A stretch of DNA of 64,000 bases. Source: an uncultured Paracoccaceae bacterium. Its GTDB lineage: Bacteria; Pseudomonadota; Alphaproteobacteria; Rhodobacterales; Rhodobacteraceae. Below, in pieces: positions 34,803-45,549 of this stretch. The stretch covers positions 1,798,001 through 1,862,000 of the forward strand of contig CANMWG010000001.1 in the NCBI GenBank assembly GCA_947501555.1. Direction: 5' to 3'. The notes beneath the pieces are model-generated. The model searched no databases. It had not been told where the DNA came from and saw only the letters and a program-made list of their open reading frames with translations. Every line of letters starts with the position of its first letter. Position 1 is the first letter of the stretch. The position numbers and the translations under genes were made by a program.

Positions 34803-36208
34803 TAGTTGATCTCCCGTACGTCGGTCAATTTGCCGGTAATCGCGGCAGCCGCAGCCATCGCGGGCGACATCAGATGTGTGCGGCCTTGATAGCCCTGACG
34901 GCCTTCAAAGTTACGGTTTGACGTGGATGCACAACGCTCGCCCGGGGCCAATTGGTCGGGGTTCATCGCAAGACACATAGAACAGCCCGCAAGGCGCCAT
35001 TCAAAGCCTGCATCAATAAAGATTTGGGCGATCCCCTCTTCCTCGGCTTGCGCACGGACCAAACCAGAGCCGGGCACGACCATTGCGCGCATCCCCTCTT
35101 TAATCTTTTTACCTTTCAGCACTTCTGCCGCAGCACGGAAATCCTCGATCCGGCCGTTAGTGCAGGAGCCGATGAACACAGCGTCGATTTCAATATCCGA
35201 CAGCTTTTGTCCCGCTTTCAGGCCCATGTACTCAATCGACCGTTCAACAGCACCAACTTTGCCGCCTTCAAAGCTGCTGGGATCGGGGACGACATCAGTA
35301 ATCGGCAGCACATCCTCGGGTGAAGTCCCCCAAGTGACCAATGGGGCGATGTCTTCGCCGCGAATGGTCAGCACCTTATCAAAATGCGCCCCTTCATCCG
35401 TGTAGAGCGTTTTCCAATAGGCAACAGCCGCTTCCCATGCGGCCCCTTTAGGTGCATGCGGGCGGCCCATACAATAATCGAATGTGGTTTGGTCAGGCGC
35501 GATCAACCCAGCACGTGCGCCGCCTTCGATTGCCATGTTGCAAACGGTCATGCGGCCTTCCATCGAAAGGCTCTGAATAGCCTCGCCGCAATATTCGATC
35601 ACGTAACCGGTCCCACCTGCGGTCCCTGTTTGGCCGATCACCGCCATGGTTACATCTTTGGCCGTCACACCGGGGGCAAGCTTGCCGGTGATCTCAACCT
35701 TCATGTTTTTGGATTTCTTCTGGATCAGCGTTTGGGTGGCCAACACGTGTTCCACCTCGGATGTGCCGATACCGTGGGCCAATGACCCAAAGGCACCGTG
35801 GGTGGCGGTGTGGCTGTCACCACAAACCACGGTCATGCCGGGCAAAGTCCAACCCTGTTCGGGGCCCACGATGTGCACAACACCCTGACGCACGTCAGAG
35901 ACAGGGTAATAATGCAGGCCAAAGTCCTTGGCGTTTTTATCCAAGGCTTCCACCTGAATGCGGCTATCCTCGGTCATTGTGGCTGCATTCGCGCGATCTA
36001 GCGTGGTGGGCACGTTGTGATCGGGGACCGCGATTGTCTTTTCAGGTGCGCGCACCTTGCGGCCTGCCATGCGCAGACCTTCAAAGGCTTGCGGGCTGGT
36101 TACTTCGTGGACCAAATGGCGGTCGATATACAGCAAGCACGTGCCGTCTTCGGCTTCATGGGCAACGTGGGCATCCCAGATTTTATCATAGAGCGTTTTG
36201 GGGGACAT
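34802..36208 (-). CDS. leuC: 3-isopropylmalate dehydratase large subunit
   Basis: A 468-residue iron-sulphur enzyme with [32 protein letters not shown] (first cluster cysteine) and [14 protein letters not shown] (second and third cysteines), all three ligands of the 4Fe-4S cluster. It forms the catalytic body of isopropylmalate isomerase with LeuD. The upstream 220 bases hold no leader peptide that I can recognise. leuA and leuB are not in the window. Confidence 0.97.
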   Translation of the reverse strand: MSPKTLYDKIWDAHVAHEAEDGTCLLYIDRHLVHEVTSPQAFEGLRMAGRKVRAPEKTIAVPDHNVPTTLDRANAATMTEDSRIQVEALDKNAKDFGLHYYPVSDVRQGVVHIVGPEQGWTLPGMTVVCGDSHTATHGAFGSLAHGIGTSEVEHVLATQTLIQKKSKNMKVEITGKLAPGVTAKDVTMAVIGQTGTAGGTGYVIEYCGEAIQSLSMEGRMTVCNMAIEGGARAGLIAPDQTTFDYCMGRPHAPKGAAWEAAVAYWKTLYTDEGAHFDKVLTIRGEDIAPLVTWGTSPEDVLPITDVVPDPSSFEGGKVGAVERSIEYMGLKAGQKLSDIEIDAVFIGSCTNGRIEDFRAAAEVLKGKKIKEGMRAMVVPGSGLVRAQAEEEGIAQIFIDAGFEWRLAGCSMCLAMNPDQLAPGERCASTSNRNFEGRQGYQGRTHLMSPAMAAAAAITGKLTDVREIN

Positions 36209-36431
36209 AGTCCTCTCCCGTATCAGAATTTCAGATGTTGTCAGGCGAGCGGAATTGGCAAGAGCATTAGCCCCGAGCTAGTATCGTGCAGCTAGCGCCG
36301 AAAAACCGCCAAGGCAGTCGGGCGCGGTCATCCATATCGAAAACCTGTTTCATAAAGGATCAGATACACAGGCAGTGCCAATGCTGCAAGGGTATGCGAG
36401 CAAACTTACGTCAGCGGGATGCGCGGATGCT

Positions 36432-37403
36432 TTAGACTGTCACAACGGGATCTGTCGCTGCAGGCGCAGCCGGTGCCAAACCTGCAATCGTCGCCTGCGC
36501 ACCGTCGACGGTCAGCTCTGCATCCAGCGTAACGTCAACCTGGATTGCGCTGACGACCGTTTCAATTGGAACACTTGTCCCGTAGATAAACACGCGTGAC
36601 GTTTCAAATGTCTCGCCCGCACCGGGTTCGTCATTTGGATCAAGGAACGACACTTCGACATTGTAGCCGTTGATACCATTCAACGTACCCTCAGTGACCG
36701 TCACTTCCAGATCAGCGTCAAGCGCATCAGGATCGCTGGTGTCGATTGTCATGACGATTGTATCCTCAGGTGTGAATGGATCTTCCACCCCCAACTCCTG
36801 AATGATTGCCACGGTTTGCTGTTCGTCGTCGTCGTTCGCAAGCGCATAGTATGTGTTGGTCCCGGTCACACCATCCAATATGCCGCGTCCAGTGACCATG
36901 ACCAGGTCGTCGTCGCCCTCACCACCAAATGCTGTGCCGCCTTCGCCCCACAAATACAGATCATCGTCGTCGCCTTCGCCGCGAATTGTATCAGTGCCAG
37001 TGTTGCCAAACACGGTGTCATTGCCATTGCCGGCACGCACAATGTCATTACCTTCACCCGCATCAATAAAGTCATCGCCGCCGCCGCCAGTGATCGTGTC
37101 ATCGCCGCCAAGGCCAAACAATTGGTCATCATCAGCACCGCCCATGATCACATCGCGGTCCGCTCCGCCTGTGATAATGTCTTCGCCGCCACTGCCGCTG
37201 ATAACGTCCTGACCACCATTGCCATTGATAATATCATCGCCAAGGAATCCAAAGATTTCGTCGGCACCTGTGGTGCCCTCAATCTCATCATCCTCTGGGG
37301 TGCCGTTTAAGCTATCGGATGAGTCGTCCTCATCATCATCACCAAAGAACGGAATCAAGACGGCGCCAAGACCCAAAAGGGCAAGCAAGATTGTGATATC
37401 CAA
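36432..37403 (-). CDS. membrane-anchored RTX/calcium-binding repeat protein
   Basis: The protein has one hydrophobic helix at the N-terminus (DITILLALLGLGAVLIPFF), an acidic stretch GDDDEDDSSDS, then about eight nonapeptide RTX repeats of the GGxGxDxI type (residues about 35-150) and a beta-rich C-terminal domain of about 150 residues. The start is set at TTG 37403, which has GGAGTGTTCTG in front, giving 323 residues; an ATG 22 codons upstream would put a basic stretch before the helix. It probably is a surface or periplasmic calcium-dependent protein. Its function is unknown. Confidence 0.72.
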   Translation of the reverse strand: MDITILLALLGLGAVLIPFFGDDDEDDSSDSLNGTPEDDEIEGTTGADEIFGFLGDDIINGNGGQDVISGSGGEDIITGGADRDVIMGGADDDQLFGLGGDDTITGGGGDDFIDAGEGNDIVRAGNGNDTVFGNTGTDTIRGEGDDDDLYLWGEGGTAFGGEGDDDLVMVTGRGILDGVTGTNTYYALANDDDEQQTVAIIQELGVEDPFTPEDTIVMTIDTSDPDALDADLEVTVTEGTLNGINGYNVEVSFLDPNDEPGAGETFETSRVFIYGTSVPIETVVSAIQVDVTLDAELTVDGAQATIAGLAPAAPAATDPVVTV

Positions 37404-37590
37404 CAGAACACTCCAGTAAAGACAACTTATCTTGGCAACCCTGATAAACCGCATAGCCCAACCCAGCAAGCCTCCGCTTGCAATAATGGTTACGATCGTT
37501 GCTTCGAAACACCCATCGGGAACGGTGTCTTGCCTGCTACCCCTGCCCCGTGCGACAGTTTCAGCCTCTTAGCGCAGCAAAAGGACCGCA

Positions 37591-38970
37591 ATGGCGCGCC
37601 ACGACAACATTCAAGGCCCCGATGATGCCATCGCAGATTTGCAGCCTGAATTTGATCAGGTGATCAGCATTGGCAACGAGTTGTTGGCCCAGGGACAAGT
37701 GCTGCTTGACGGGCTACTTCGCACTTGGAACCTTTATCAGATTGGGATCGCCGTCGCGATCTTTGCACTGGCCCATATGCTGCGTGCCACGTTAGGGCCG
37801 CGCATCCGGGCCTGGATGGGATCACGGCATGACTGGCCCAAATGGCGCATGCGTATCCTTGTGGTTATTCACCAACGCCTGCGCGCTATTTTCTTTGTCG
37901 CACTGATATGGATCGTGATTGCGATCATGCGCGAAGTGACATGGCCAAGCCGCAGTTACCTGATGTCCATCATCGGCACACTGGCATTTGCATGGCTGAT
38001 CGTTGTGTTCCTGACCCGGCTGATCAAAAGCCCCAGCCTGCGTAAAACCGTACGGTATGGCGCATGGACCTACGTGACACTCCGCATTTTGAACCTGCTG
38101 GAACCGGCTGAACAATTGCTGGACAGCGCAGGGTTTACCGTGGGGGACATCCGGTTTTCGCTTTTATTGGTCATTCAGGCGCTGGTTATTTTGGGCGTAT
38201 TGATCACGCTGGCCCGCTTTTTCACCACAACGACGGCCAGACGGGTCAGAAGCAACGAAGACATCAGCCCGTCAATGCAGGTGCTGATCGTCAAAGGGGT
38301 CCAGATCGCCTTTTATGGTGCCGCCTTTTTCCTCGGGGTCAGGGCGCTTGGGATTGATCTGACAGGGCTTGCAGTGTTGTCCGGGGCAATTGGCGTGGGG
38401 CTTGGGTTTGGCCTGCAAAAGGTCGTGTCGAACCTCGTGTCAGGGGTGATCATCCTGTTGGATAAGTCGATCAAACCCGGGGACGTGATCAGCCTGGGGA
38501 ATACGTTCGGTTGGATCAATTCACTTGGCGCGCGATATGTCTCGGTGGTCACGCGGGACGGGCGGGAATATCTGATCCCAAACGAAGACCTGATCACCGG
38601 CCAGGTAGTAAATTGGTCCCATTCCAACGACTTCGTGCGGCTGGATATCAACTTTGGGACCGCCTATCACGACAACCCGCATGATGTCCGGCGCATTGCA
38701 ATCGAAGCCGCGCAAAGCGTCGACCGGGTGTTGGCGCATAAGAACACCGTGTGCCATATCGTGGGCTTCGGAGACAGTTCGGTGGACTATGTCCTGCGGT
38801 TCTGGATCAAGGACCCCACTGGCGGGCTTACAAATATCCGAGGGAATGTATTCTTGGCGCTGTGGGATGCTTTCGCAGAAAACGGGATCAGCATTCCCTT
38901 CCCACAACGAGAAGTGACGATGTTGCAAAGCGATCAGGCCGAGGCAAAAGACGTTCAAAATCAAGGTTAA
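37591..38970 (+). CDS. MscS-family mechanosensitive ion channel
   Basis: The 459-residue protein has four to five membrane helices and the MscS pore-lining and beta-domain signature: LAVLSGAIGVGLGFGLQKVV, SNLVSGVIILLDKSIKPGDV and DGREYLIPNEDLI. It opens under membrane tension to release solutes on osmotic downshift. An N-terminal segment of about 100 residues precedes the first conserved helix, so this is a larger MscS relative, not the minimal 286-residue type. It stands alone between two divergent neighbours. Confidence 0.92.
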   Translation: MARHDNIQGPDDAIADLQPEFDQVISIGNELLAQGQVLLDGLLRTWNLYQIGIAVAIFALAHMLRATLGPRIRAWMGSRHDWPKWRMRILVVIHQRLRAIFFVALIWIVIAIMREVTWPSRSYLMSIIGTLAFAWLIVVFLTRLIKSPSLRKTVRYGAWTYVTLRILNLLEPAEQLLDSAGFTVGDIRFSLLLVIQALVILGVLITLARFFTTTTARRVRSNEDISPSMQVLIVKGVQIAFYGAAFFLGVRALGIDLTGLAVLSGAIGVGLGFGLQKVVSNLVSGVIILLDKSIKPGDVISLGNTFGWINSLGARYVSVVTRDGREYLIPNEDLITGQVVNWSHSNDFVRLDINFGTAYHDNPHDVRRIAIEAAQSVDRVLAHKNTVCHIVGFGDSSVDYVLRFWIKDPTGGLTNIRGNVFLALWDAFAENGISIPFPQREVTMLQSDQAEAKDVQNQG

Positions 38971-39088
38971 TAGGCCGCTCCCGCGCAGCGGACTTATGCC
39001 GAAAACGGATGCTTTTGCAGAACGGGATTGATCACGAATACGTGACAGTGCAATTTGCAGCAGCATTACTGAAATCTCACCGGGGCGC

Positions 39089-40735
39089 ATGGACATCATG
39101 AAGTTTATCCAAGGCATAATCTTTCTGGGTCTCCTGGCAGGCGGCTATTTCTATTATGAAAGCGTGCAGCCCGAAGATGGCTCTTTGCCCGCAAACACCG
39201 CATCGGCTACGCCGTCCGCAGCTGTCGGGACAGATGAGCCTGAGGACATCGTCCAAGTCGCCGCGGATGACGCCGATGTTGAGGAAGAGGAATTCGTCCT
39301 ATCCCCGATCGATCAGCTCTATCTGAACGAACTGGTCTCTACCGGCCAAAATGCTGAAGCCTTCGCATTTGCCTTTGAGATGGGTGATGAACTGACCGAG
39401 GCCAGCTTTACCGCCGAACAAGGTGTAGGCGCGAACATTGGTGAGGGGCGGCGGTTTAGCCGGTTCCCCCGGGCCGATCTTGCAGCCCCCGGCGAATGGG
39501 CAACGCATTTCCCGACACGCGAAGGCGGGGCAAACGCCACGCAATGTATCAGCTGCCACAGCGCACCGCTGGCAAATGGCGCAGGCGGTATTGCAATGAA
39601 TGTGGTGCTTGATCCAGCGCACACTGCAGATCCGTCGCTGTATCTGGAACGGAACACCACCCCCCTCTTTGCATTGGCTATCCCACAACGCCTGGCCGAA
39701 GAAATGAGCCTTGATCTTTACCTGCAGCGCGAAAGTGCGCGGATGATGGCCTGTCAACAAGGGGCAGCGAGGGCAACACTGGTCACAAAGGGCGTGGCCT
39801 TTGGAACACTGGCATTCACACGTACCGCCGAAAGCCCCTGTTCAGTAGATATCAATGTGGACGGTCTGACCGGTATCGATGATGATCTGGTGATCAAACC
39901 CTTTGGCTGGAAAGGGAACGAACCTACGCTGCGCGCCTTTACACGCGGGGCAGCCCATAACGAAATGGGTCTGCAAGGGGTTGAGCTTGTGGGCGACGCG
40001 GATGGAGATTTCGACGGGGTAACCAATGAGCTGAGCGTCGGCGATCTGACCGCGCTAACCATCTATATGGCCGCACTGGAACGGCCAACCAGCTTGGTTG
40101 AATTGGACGATCTTGGCCTGATGGATCTAGCCACAGAAGACCGGGCGGCGATCACCGCCGGGGCCGAACATTTTGCGACCGTGGGCTGCAACAGCTGCCA
40201 TGTCGAACAGATGGTCTTGGACGAACCCATCTTCCGTGAACCCAGCCGGACACCCGGATTTTATGACATTGTCTTCCCCGATGGTTCATCGCCCGCCAAC
40301 CGGGGATTGCGCCAAGATACAGTGATGTCATTTGATATGCGGACCGATCCACCAAACAATCAGGTTGAACTGGCGTCAGGCGAGATGTTCCATCTCGGCG
40401 CGGTTCAAACCGATGCCTCTGGGCGCGGTGTGGTGAACTGGTACACTGACCTTAAGCGTCACGACATGGGCGAAGCGTTGGCCGATCCATCTGACCCATT
40501 GGGCATCGGTGCCGAGATGTTCATGACCCGCTCACTCGCTGGGGTCGGCACAACGGGTCCATGGCTGCACGACGGACGGGCCACAACGCTGAGCGAGGCA
40601 ATTCTGATGCACGGGGGCGACGCCTCGCAAAGTCGCGATGCTTATGAAGACCTGTCCAGTGAAGCACAGGCCGAGCTGGTCGCATTCCTCGAAAACCTCG
40701 TGATCCATAGCGAAGGCGAAGAAGAAGATCACTAG
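39089..40735 (+). CDS. membrane-anchored di-haem oxidoreductase (DHOR/thiol-oxidoreductase family)
   Basis: The 548-residue protein has a membrane anchor at residues 5-24 and two c-type haem motifs, CISCH (about residue 152) and CNSCH (about residue 369). Between and after them are family features NEMGLQGVELVGDADGDFDG, FREPSRTPGFYD and WLHDGRATTLSEAILMHGGD. This matches di-haem peroxidase-like proteins of the DUF1111 type. Physiological substrate unknown. GGGGCGC precedes the start; ATG four codons in is an alternative. It converges on the hydrolase gene. Confidence 0.85.
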   Translation: MDIMKFIQGIIFLGLLAGGYFYYESVQPEDGSLPANTASATPSAAVGTDEPEDIVQVAADDADVEEEEFVLSPIDQLYLNELVSTGQNAEAFAFAFEMGDELTEASFTAEQGVGANIGEGRRFSRFPRADLAAPGEWATHFPTREGGANATQCISCHSAPLANGAGGIAMNVVLDPAHTADPSLYLERNTTPLFALAIPQRLAEEMSLDLYLQRESARMMACQQGAARATLVTKGVAFGTLAFTRTAESPCSVDINVDGLTGIDDDLVIKPFGWKGNEPTLRAFTRGAAHNEMGLQGVELVGDADGDFDGVTNELSVGDLTALTIYMAALERPTSLVELDDLGLMDLATEDRAAITAGAEHFATVGCNSCHVEQMVLDEPIFREPSRTPGFYDIVFPDGSSPANRGLRQDTVMSFDMRTDPPNNQVELASGEMFHLGAVQTDASGRGVVNWYTDLKRHDMGEALADPSDPLGIGAEMFMTRSLAGVGTTGPWLHDGRATTLSEAILMHGGDASQSRDAYEDLSSEAQAELVAFLENLVIHSEGEEEDH

Positions 40736-40744
40736 TGCGGGGAC

Positions 40745-41542
40745 CTATTGGTTCTCAGGTCCCGACAAACCAAGTGCTTTTTCGATACAGTCTGCCAGCC
40801 CAACCGGGTTCTCTAGTCCCATAAAGTGGCCAGCATTCGGAACGACAAACGTCTTGATACCATGTTGCGGAAGAACCGCGAGATCTGGTTTGGGCAGAGA
40901 TCGTTCCCCGAAAATGAAGCTTTTTTTCGCAGGATGCTGATAAAGAATGTCGCGCCAGCTTTGTGCACTGCCCGCGACCAGAGACTTCGCGCCCAGATAA
41001 ACAGCGCGCGGGGCGCTGGCCTGCATCGTTGCGGCCCAATCTGTATTTCCCGAACGCTCAGCGGCCGCGATTGTCTCATCGTGCAAATGCCCGACATAGG
41101 CCTCTTCGCTCACTGCGGCTAAATCGACGCTGAATTTCCCATCGGCTTTGTCCAGATTTGCCTCGGCCAGGATCAGGTGATCAACCTGATCGCCAAAGAT
41201 CGCCGCCGTTTCAAGCGCCACAGCGCCGCCCATGCTATGGCCAAACAGGTTGAACGGGCCCAAGCCCATCGACGTGACGCATGCGGCGATGACATCGGCA
41301 TGGTCACTTATCCGATACCCGAAATCCGCAGGCTTATCGCTATACCCAAAGCCCAACATATCGATCAAAATCACATGGCATGCTGCAAGCCGCCCCAACC
41401 GGGCCAGTTCCGGATACTCAAATGAAGCCGCGCCACCCATCCCATGCAGGATCAAAAGCGGGGTGCCCTGACCGGGCAATTCCAGAAAACGCAAACGTGC
41501 GTCATGCTTTTTGAAGGTGAATGACTTCATTTCCGGATCCAT
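40745..41542 (-). CDS. alpha/beta-hydrolase
   Basis: A 265-residue alpha/beta-hydrolase with the oxyanion region LILHGMGGAAS and the nucleophile elbow LFGHSMGGAVAL (Ser). Catalytic Asp and His are probably in the region DLAVLPQHGIKTFVVPNAGHFMG (His of NAGHFMG). Substrate cannot be predicted. ATG at 41530, four codons downstream, has an adjacent GGATCCGGAA and is an alternative start. It is transcribed toward the di-haem gene on the other strand. Confidence 0.85.
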   Translation of the reverse strand: MDPEMKSFTFKKHDARLRFLELPGQGTPLLILHGMGGAASFEYPELARLGRLAACHVILIDMLGFGYSDKPADFGYRISDHADVIAACVTSMGLGPFNLFGHSMGGAVALETAAIFGDQVDHLILAEANLDKADGKFSVDLAAVSEEAYVGHLHDETIAAAERSGNTDWAATMQASAPRAVYLGAKSLVAGSAQSWRDILYQHPAKKSFIFGERSLPKPDLAVLPQHGIKTFVVPNAGHFMGLENPVGLADCIEKALGLSGPENQ

Positions 41543-41609
41543 ACATTGCCGCTGATCTATATGGCTGATGTACAGGTTCTGTACGCGATATGTACGCCTT
41601 GAATACGAC

Positions 41610-41648
41610 CCAAAAAGCAAAGGGCCCGCCGTTTCTGGCAGGCCCTTT
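41610..41648 (-). terminator. Rho-independent terminator of acs
   Basis: On the minus strand AAAGGGCCTGCC and GGCGGGCCCTTT pair with one bulge, followed by TGCTTTTTG. It lies 18 bases beyond the acs stop. Confidence 0.85.
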
Positions 41649-41666
41649 GAAATTGATCAGCTTGTA

Positions 41667-43616
41667 TCAACCTTTGTTCATCCGGTTCTCGATCAGGTCT
41701 TCAACCACCGACGGATCCGCCAAAGTCGAAGTATCGCCCAGCGCTCCGAAATCATCTTCTGCGATCTTGCGTAAAATCCGCCGCATGATTTTGCCCGACC
41801 GCGTTTTGGGCAGGCCCGGCGCCCATTGGATCAAATCAGGCTTAGCAATTGGTCCAATCTCGGCCCGCACCCAAACCTCTAGCTCTTTGCGCAGCTCTGG
41901 TGAAGGCTCTTGCCCATTCATCAAGGTCACATAGGCATAGATACCCTGCCCCTTGATATCATGGGGATAACCCACCACGGCGGCCTCAGCCACTTTGGCA
42001 TGGGCGACAAGGGCGCTTTCCACCTCGGCTGTGCCCATCCGGTGGCCTGAGACGTTGATCACATCATCAACCCGGCCTGTGACCCAATAGTCACCGTCCG
42101 CATCGCGCTTGCAACCATCGCCCGAGAAATAGTAGCCCGCATAATCGCCAAAATAGGTCTTCTCAAACCGTTCATGATCGCCCCAGACGGTGCGCATCTG
42201 GCTGGGCCAGCTATCGGCAATGCACAAGACACCTTCCACGTCATTGCCGTGGATTTCCTCGCCTGATTGCGGATCAAGCACCACCGGTTTGACCCCAAAG
42301 AATGGCATCTGTGCCGCCCCCGGTTTCAACGTCGTAGCCCCCGGCAAAGGGGTCAACATATGCCCCCCGGTTTCGGTCTGCCAGAAGGTATCAACGATCG
42401 GGCAACGGCTGCCACCAACGACCTCATAGTACCAGTTCCAAGCTTCCGGGTTGATCGGCTCACCAACCGAGCCCAGCAATTTCAGCGAGGACAGATCATA
42501 TTTCTTGACCCAATCGTCGCCGGCGCCCATCAGCGCCCGAATGGCGGTGGGTGCGGTGTAGAATTGGTTGACCTTGAGCTTCTCGCAAACCTGCCAGAAC
42601 CGCCCCGCATCAGGGTAGGTCGGCACGCCTTCGAACATCACCGTGGTTGCCCCATTGGCCAGAGGACCATAGACGATATAACTGTGGCCCGTGACCCAAC
42701 CCACATCCGCCGAGCACCAGAAGATATCGCCGTCATGATAGTCAAACGTGTACTGGTGGGTCATCGAGGCGTAAACAATGTAGCCACCCGTCGTGTGCAC
42801 AACCCCTTTGGGTTGGCCAGTAGAACCCGACGTATAAAGGATAAACAGCGGGTCTTCGGCGTTCATTTCTTCGGGTGGACAAATTGCGTCGACTTGGCTT
42901 TCCATCTCATGCAGCCAATAGTCGCCTTCTTCGCGCCAGGCGATCTGCTGACCTGTCCGTTTCACGCAAAGACATTTGCAATCATGCATCACGTTAATCA
43001 GCGCTTGGTTCACACTGTCTTTGAGGTTCGTCACACGGCCACCGCGCGGGGCGCCGTCGGCGGTGACAACAACCTTGGCTTGGGACCCGCTGATCCGGGC
43101 GGCCAATGCGTCGGCTGAAAAGCCCGCAAAAACAATCGAGTGGATCGCCCCGATCCGCGCACAGGCCAGCATGGCATAGGCCGCCTCGGGGATCATGGGC
43201 ATGTAGAGCACGACGCGGTCGCCCTTACCCACGCCAAGCGCTTTCAGGCTGTTGGCCATCAGCTGCGTCTTTTCGTGCAACTGTTTGTAGGTGATGTGAA
43301 GCGCGTCATCATCTGGGCTATCGGGTTCCCAAATGATCGCGGTTTGATCGCCACGCGTCGCCAAATGCCTGTCAATGCAGTTGGCGCTGACGTTCAGCGT
43401 GCCATCTTCAAACCATTTGATATCAACATTGCCCGGCGCAAAGCTGGCATTTTTGACTTTCGTGAAGGGCTTGATCCAGTCCACACGTTTGCCATGCTCA
43501 GCCCAGAACGCATCTGGGTCGCTGATCGAGGCCGCATACATCGCCTCATACTTTGCCTTATCGGTATGCGCGTTGGCAGCCATCTCGGCTGATGGTGGAT
43601 ATGTTTGGTCAGTCAT
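41667..43616 (-). CDS. acs: acetyl-CoA synthetase
   Basis: A 649-residue AMP-forming synthetase with the P-loop-like motif [18 protein letters not shown], the hinge motif [17 protein letters not shown] and the regulatory lysine site [14 protein letters not shown], which is a known acetylation target in the family. It converts acetate, ATP and CoA to acetyl-CoA. The start [12 protein letters not shown] follows AAAGGGGGGGACAGGCG. The upstream gene-free 218 bases probably hold its promoter. Confidence 0.97.
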   Translation of the reverse strand: MTDQTYPPSAEMAANAHTDKAKYEAMYAASISDPDAFWAEHGKRVDWIKPFTKVKNASFAPGNVDIKWFEDGTLNVSANCIDRHLATRGDQTAIIWEPDSPDDDALHITYKQLHEKTQLMANSLKALGVGKGDRVVLYMPMIPEAAYAMLACARIGAIHSIVFAGFSADALAARISGSQAKVVVTADGAPRGGRVTNLKDSVNQALINVMHDCKCLCVKRTGQQIAWREEGDYWLHEMESQVDAICPPEEMNAEDPLFILYTSGSTGQPKGVVHTTGGYIVYASMTHQYTFDYHDGDIFWCSADVGWVTGHSYIVYGPLANGATTVMFEGVPTYPDAGRFWQVCEKLKVNQFYTAPTAIRALMGAGDDWVKKYDLSSLKLLGSVGEPINPEAWNWYYEVVGGSRCPIVDTFWQTETGGHMLTPLPGATTLKPGAAQMPFFGVKPVVLDPQSGEEIHGNDVEGVLCIADSWPSQMRTVWGDHERFEKTYFGDYAGYYFSGDGCKRDADGDYWVTGRVDDVINVSGHRMGTAEVESALVAHAKVAEAAVVGYPHDIKGQGIYAYVTLMNGQEPSPELRKELEVWVRAEIGPIAKPDLIQWAPGLPKTRSGKIMRRILRKIAEDDFGALGDTSTLADPSVVEDLIENRMNKG

Positions 43617-43871
43617 CGCCTGTCCCCCCCTTTTTAATCGTCGCAACGGCATACGGCACTACGCCGTCCTCCGACCCGTATCATCATCAGATTGCAGCAG
43701 ATTCCAAGCAACAGGGCACCACTCAACCTGAATTTGTAAATCTTGACACGAATTTCACACATACGATGTTAATTAATTTTCAACAACCCAAGAGCGGCAC
43801 ACCATCTGTGGCAGACTTAACGACCAATTAACCACTTTTGGCACAGTGTATCTTGGTTATTGGGGTCCGCT

Positions 43872-44534
43872 ATGTGGTTTGTTGTTTCATTTTTATTCAT
43901 ACTCATTGCGAACCCCGTTTTTGCGGGGGCATGGGCACGTGAAAAAGGGCAAGTCTTCATTGCATCTGGCGGCAATTTCCTTTTGTCCGACGGGGCGCAA
44001 TTGCCGGTGCATTATGACCCAACGGTCTACCTAGAATATGGGTTATCTGATCTGCTGACGATCGGGGGAGATTACCACACGGCGGATCAGGGTCGGATCA
44101 ACACCGGCTTTGTCTTTGCACGGTTTCCCTTGGGCGATCCAACAGCGACGCATAAATTCGCGGCCAGCATCGCATTGGGCGCGCGGGTCGACGCACTCAA
44201 TCCGATGGAAAAACTGATGAAAGGCGGTCTGTCTTGGGGCCGCGGCCTAGAAACCGGGTGGCTTGCGGTTGATTACAGCGCCACATACGGGGACATTGAT
44301 CAGGTTTTTCGCTCTAAGACAGATTTTACCTGGGGGTATAACCTGTCGGAGCGCTGGACCACGACCTTGCAGTTGCAGACTGGAGAAGGCTTTACGGACG
44401 ACTTTTACGCCAAGGTCAGCCCCTCAATCCTGTTCATGGTGAATGACCGGTACCGGATCAGCGTGGGCGCTGTGCAGGCCTTGACGGGGGACAATGGCAG
44501 TGCGCTGAAGTTGGACCTTTGGACGACGTTCTAA
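43872..44534 (+). CDS. exported protein, probable small outer-membrane beta-barrel
   Basis: A 220-residue protein with a signal peptide (MWFVVSFLFILIANPVFA, cleavage after FAGA). The mature part has regularly alternating beta-strands with aromatic ends, such as VYLEYGLSDLLTIGGDY, GWLAVDYSATYGD, FTWGYNLSERWTTTLQLQ and a terminal phenylalanine (LDLWTTF), the signature of outer-membrane barrels. No catalytic motif is seen. It converges on ureG with only 4 bases in between. Confidence 0.7.
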   Translation: MWFVVSFLFILIANPVFAGAWAREKGQVFIASGGNFLLSDGAQLPVHYDPTVYLEYGLSDLLTIGGDYHTADQGRINTGFVFARFPLGDPTATHKFAASIALGARVDALNPMEKLMKGGLSWGRGLETGWLAVDYSATYGDIDQVFRSKTDFTWGYNLSERWTTTLQLQTGEGFTDDFYAKVSPSILFMVNDRYRISVGAVQALTGDNGSALKLDLWTTF

Positions 44535-44538
44535 AGCG

Positions 44539-45147
44539 TTAAAGTCCGCCAATGTCGCGCAAAAGGTCACAGACCGCATCAACCCCTTCGCCGTGGCGCA
44601 GGCTGGCAAAGACCACTGGCAGATCACCCCGCATGCGGGCCGCGTCCCGCGCCATCACTTCAAGCGAGGCGCCGACATGGGGGGCCAGATCGGTCTTGTT
44701 GATCACAAGGATATCCGACCGAGTGATCGCGGGCCCGCCTTTGCGCGGGATTTCCTCACCTGCGGCCACGTCGATCACATAGACCGTCACATCGGCCAAT
44801 TCCGGGCTGAATGTGGCAGACAGGTTGTCGCCGCCGCTCTCAATCAGGATCAATTCAAGATCAGCGTGGCGCTCCCGCATTTCAGCGACGGCGGCCAAAT
44901 TAATGGATGCATCTTCCCGGATCGCCGTATGGGGGCAGCCCCCGGTTTCCACGCCCATCACCCGATCTGCAGGCAAGATTTGCATGCGCATCAGCGCCTC
45001 GGCGTCCTCTTGGGTGTAGATATCGTTTGTAATCACGCCCAAGCTTTTGCGGTCCTTCAATGTCCGCGCAAGTGCGGCCGTCAACGTTGTCTTGCCAGCC
45101 CCAACTGGTCCACCGATCCCAACACGCAAAGGTCCATTTGGTGACAT
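44539..45147 (-). CDS. ureG: urease accessory GTPase UreG
   Basis: A 202-residue P-loop GTPase with [34 protein letters not shown] (CPH nickel motif) and [13 protein letters not shown] (NKxD). UreG delivers nickel to the urease active site with UreD, UreF and UreE. It begins directly at the stop of the 45148-45549 gene and is the last gene of the operon. Confidence 0.97.
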   Translation of the reverse strand: MSPNGPLRVGIGGPVGAGKTTLTAALARTLKDRKSLGVITNDIYTQEDAEALMRMQILPADRVMGVETGGCPHTAIREDASINLAAVAEMRERHADLELILIESGGDNLSATFSPELADVTVYVIDVAAGEEIPRKGGPAITRSDILVINKTDLAPHVGASLEVMARDAARMRGDLPVVFASLRHGEGVDAVCDLLRDIGGL

Positions 45148-45549
45148 CTAAAGTCCTCTTAGCAAAACAATGGCAATGCCCACAGCAATCGCGAGACACA
45201 GCGGGGCATAGTATTTCTGGTCATAAGTGGCAAAGGGCTGCTCCGGCGTCATCCGGCGCCAGAACGCTGTATAGGCGATTACCCCACGTCCGAGAAAAAT
45301 AGCACAGCCGCCCAACAGAATAATCCGGCTGAGGATCAGATGGTTGGTCCACACTGCTGCAATCATCACGCAAAATCCTGCCACCACCAGAAAACACGGG
45401 ATCTTGCCCGGCATTCGTGTCACGTCCTTCGCCCCGACAACCGCGCGAGCAAGCCGTTCTTCATCGCGGACCGGCACCCAGATTTCCAAACCCCACAGCG
45501 CGTGGATCACAGCGATCAGCGCAAGCACACATGTCAAAAGAACTATCAT
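45148..45549 (-). CDS. small membrane protein inside the urease operon
   Basis: A 133-residue protein with four hydrophobic segments (IVLLTCVLALIAVIHALWG, IPCFLVVAGFCVMIAAVW, ILSRIILLGGCAIFLGRGV and LCLAIAVGIAIVLLRGL), matching the DUF3995 layout with WGLEIWVP. Its start overlaps the ureF stop by four bases and its stop abuts ureG, so it is translationally coupled to both. Its role in urea or nickel handling is suggested only by position. Confidence 0.8.
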   Translation of the reverse strand: MIVLLTCVLALIAVIHALWGLEIWVPVRDEERLARAVVGAKDVTRMPGKIPCFLVVAGFCVMIAAVWTNHLILSRIILLGGCAIFLGRGVIAYTAFWRRMTPEQPFATYDQKYYAPLCLAIAVGIAIVLLRGL

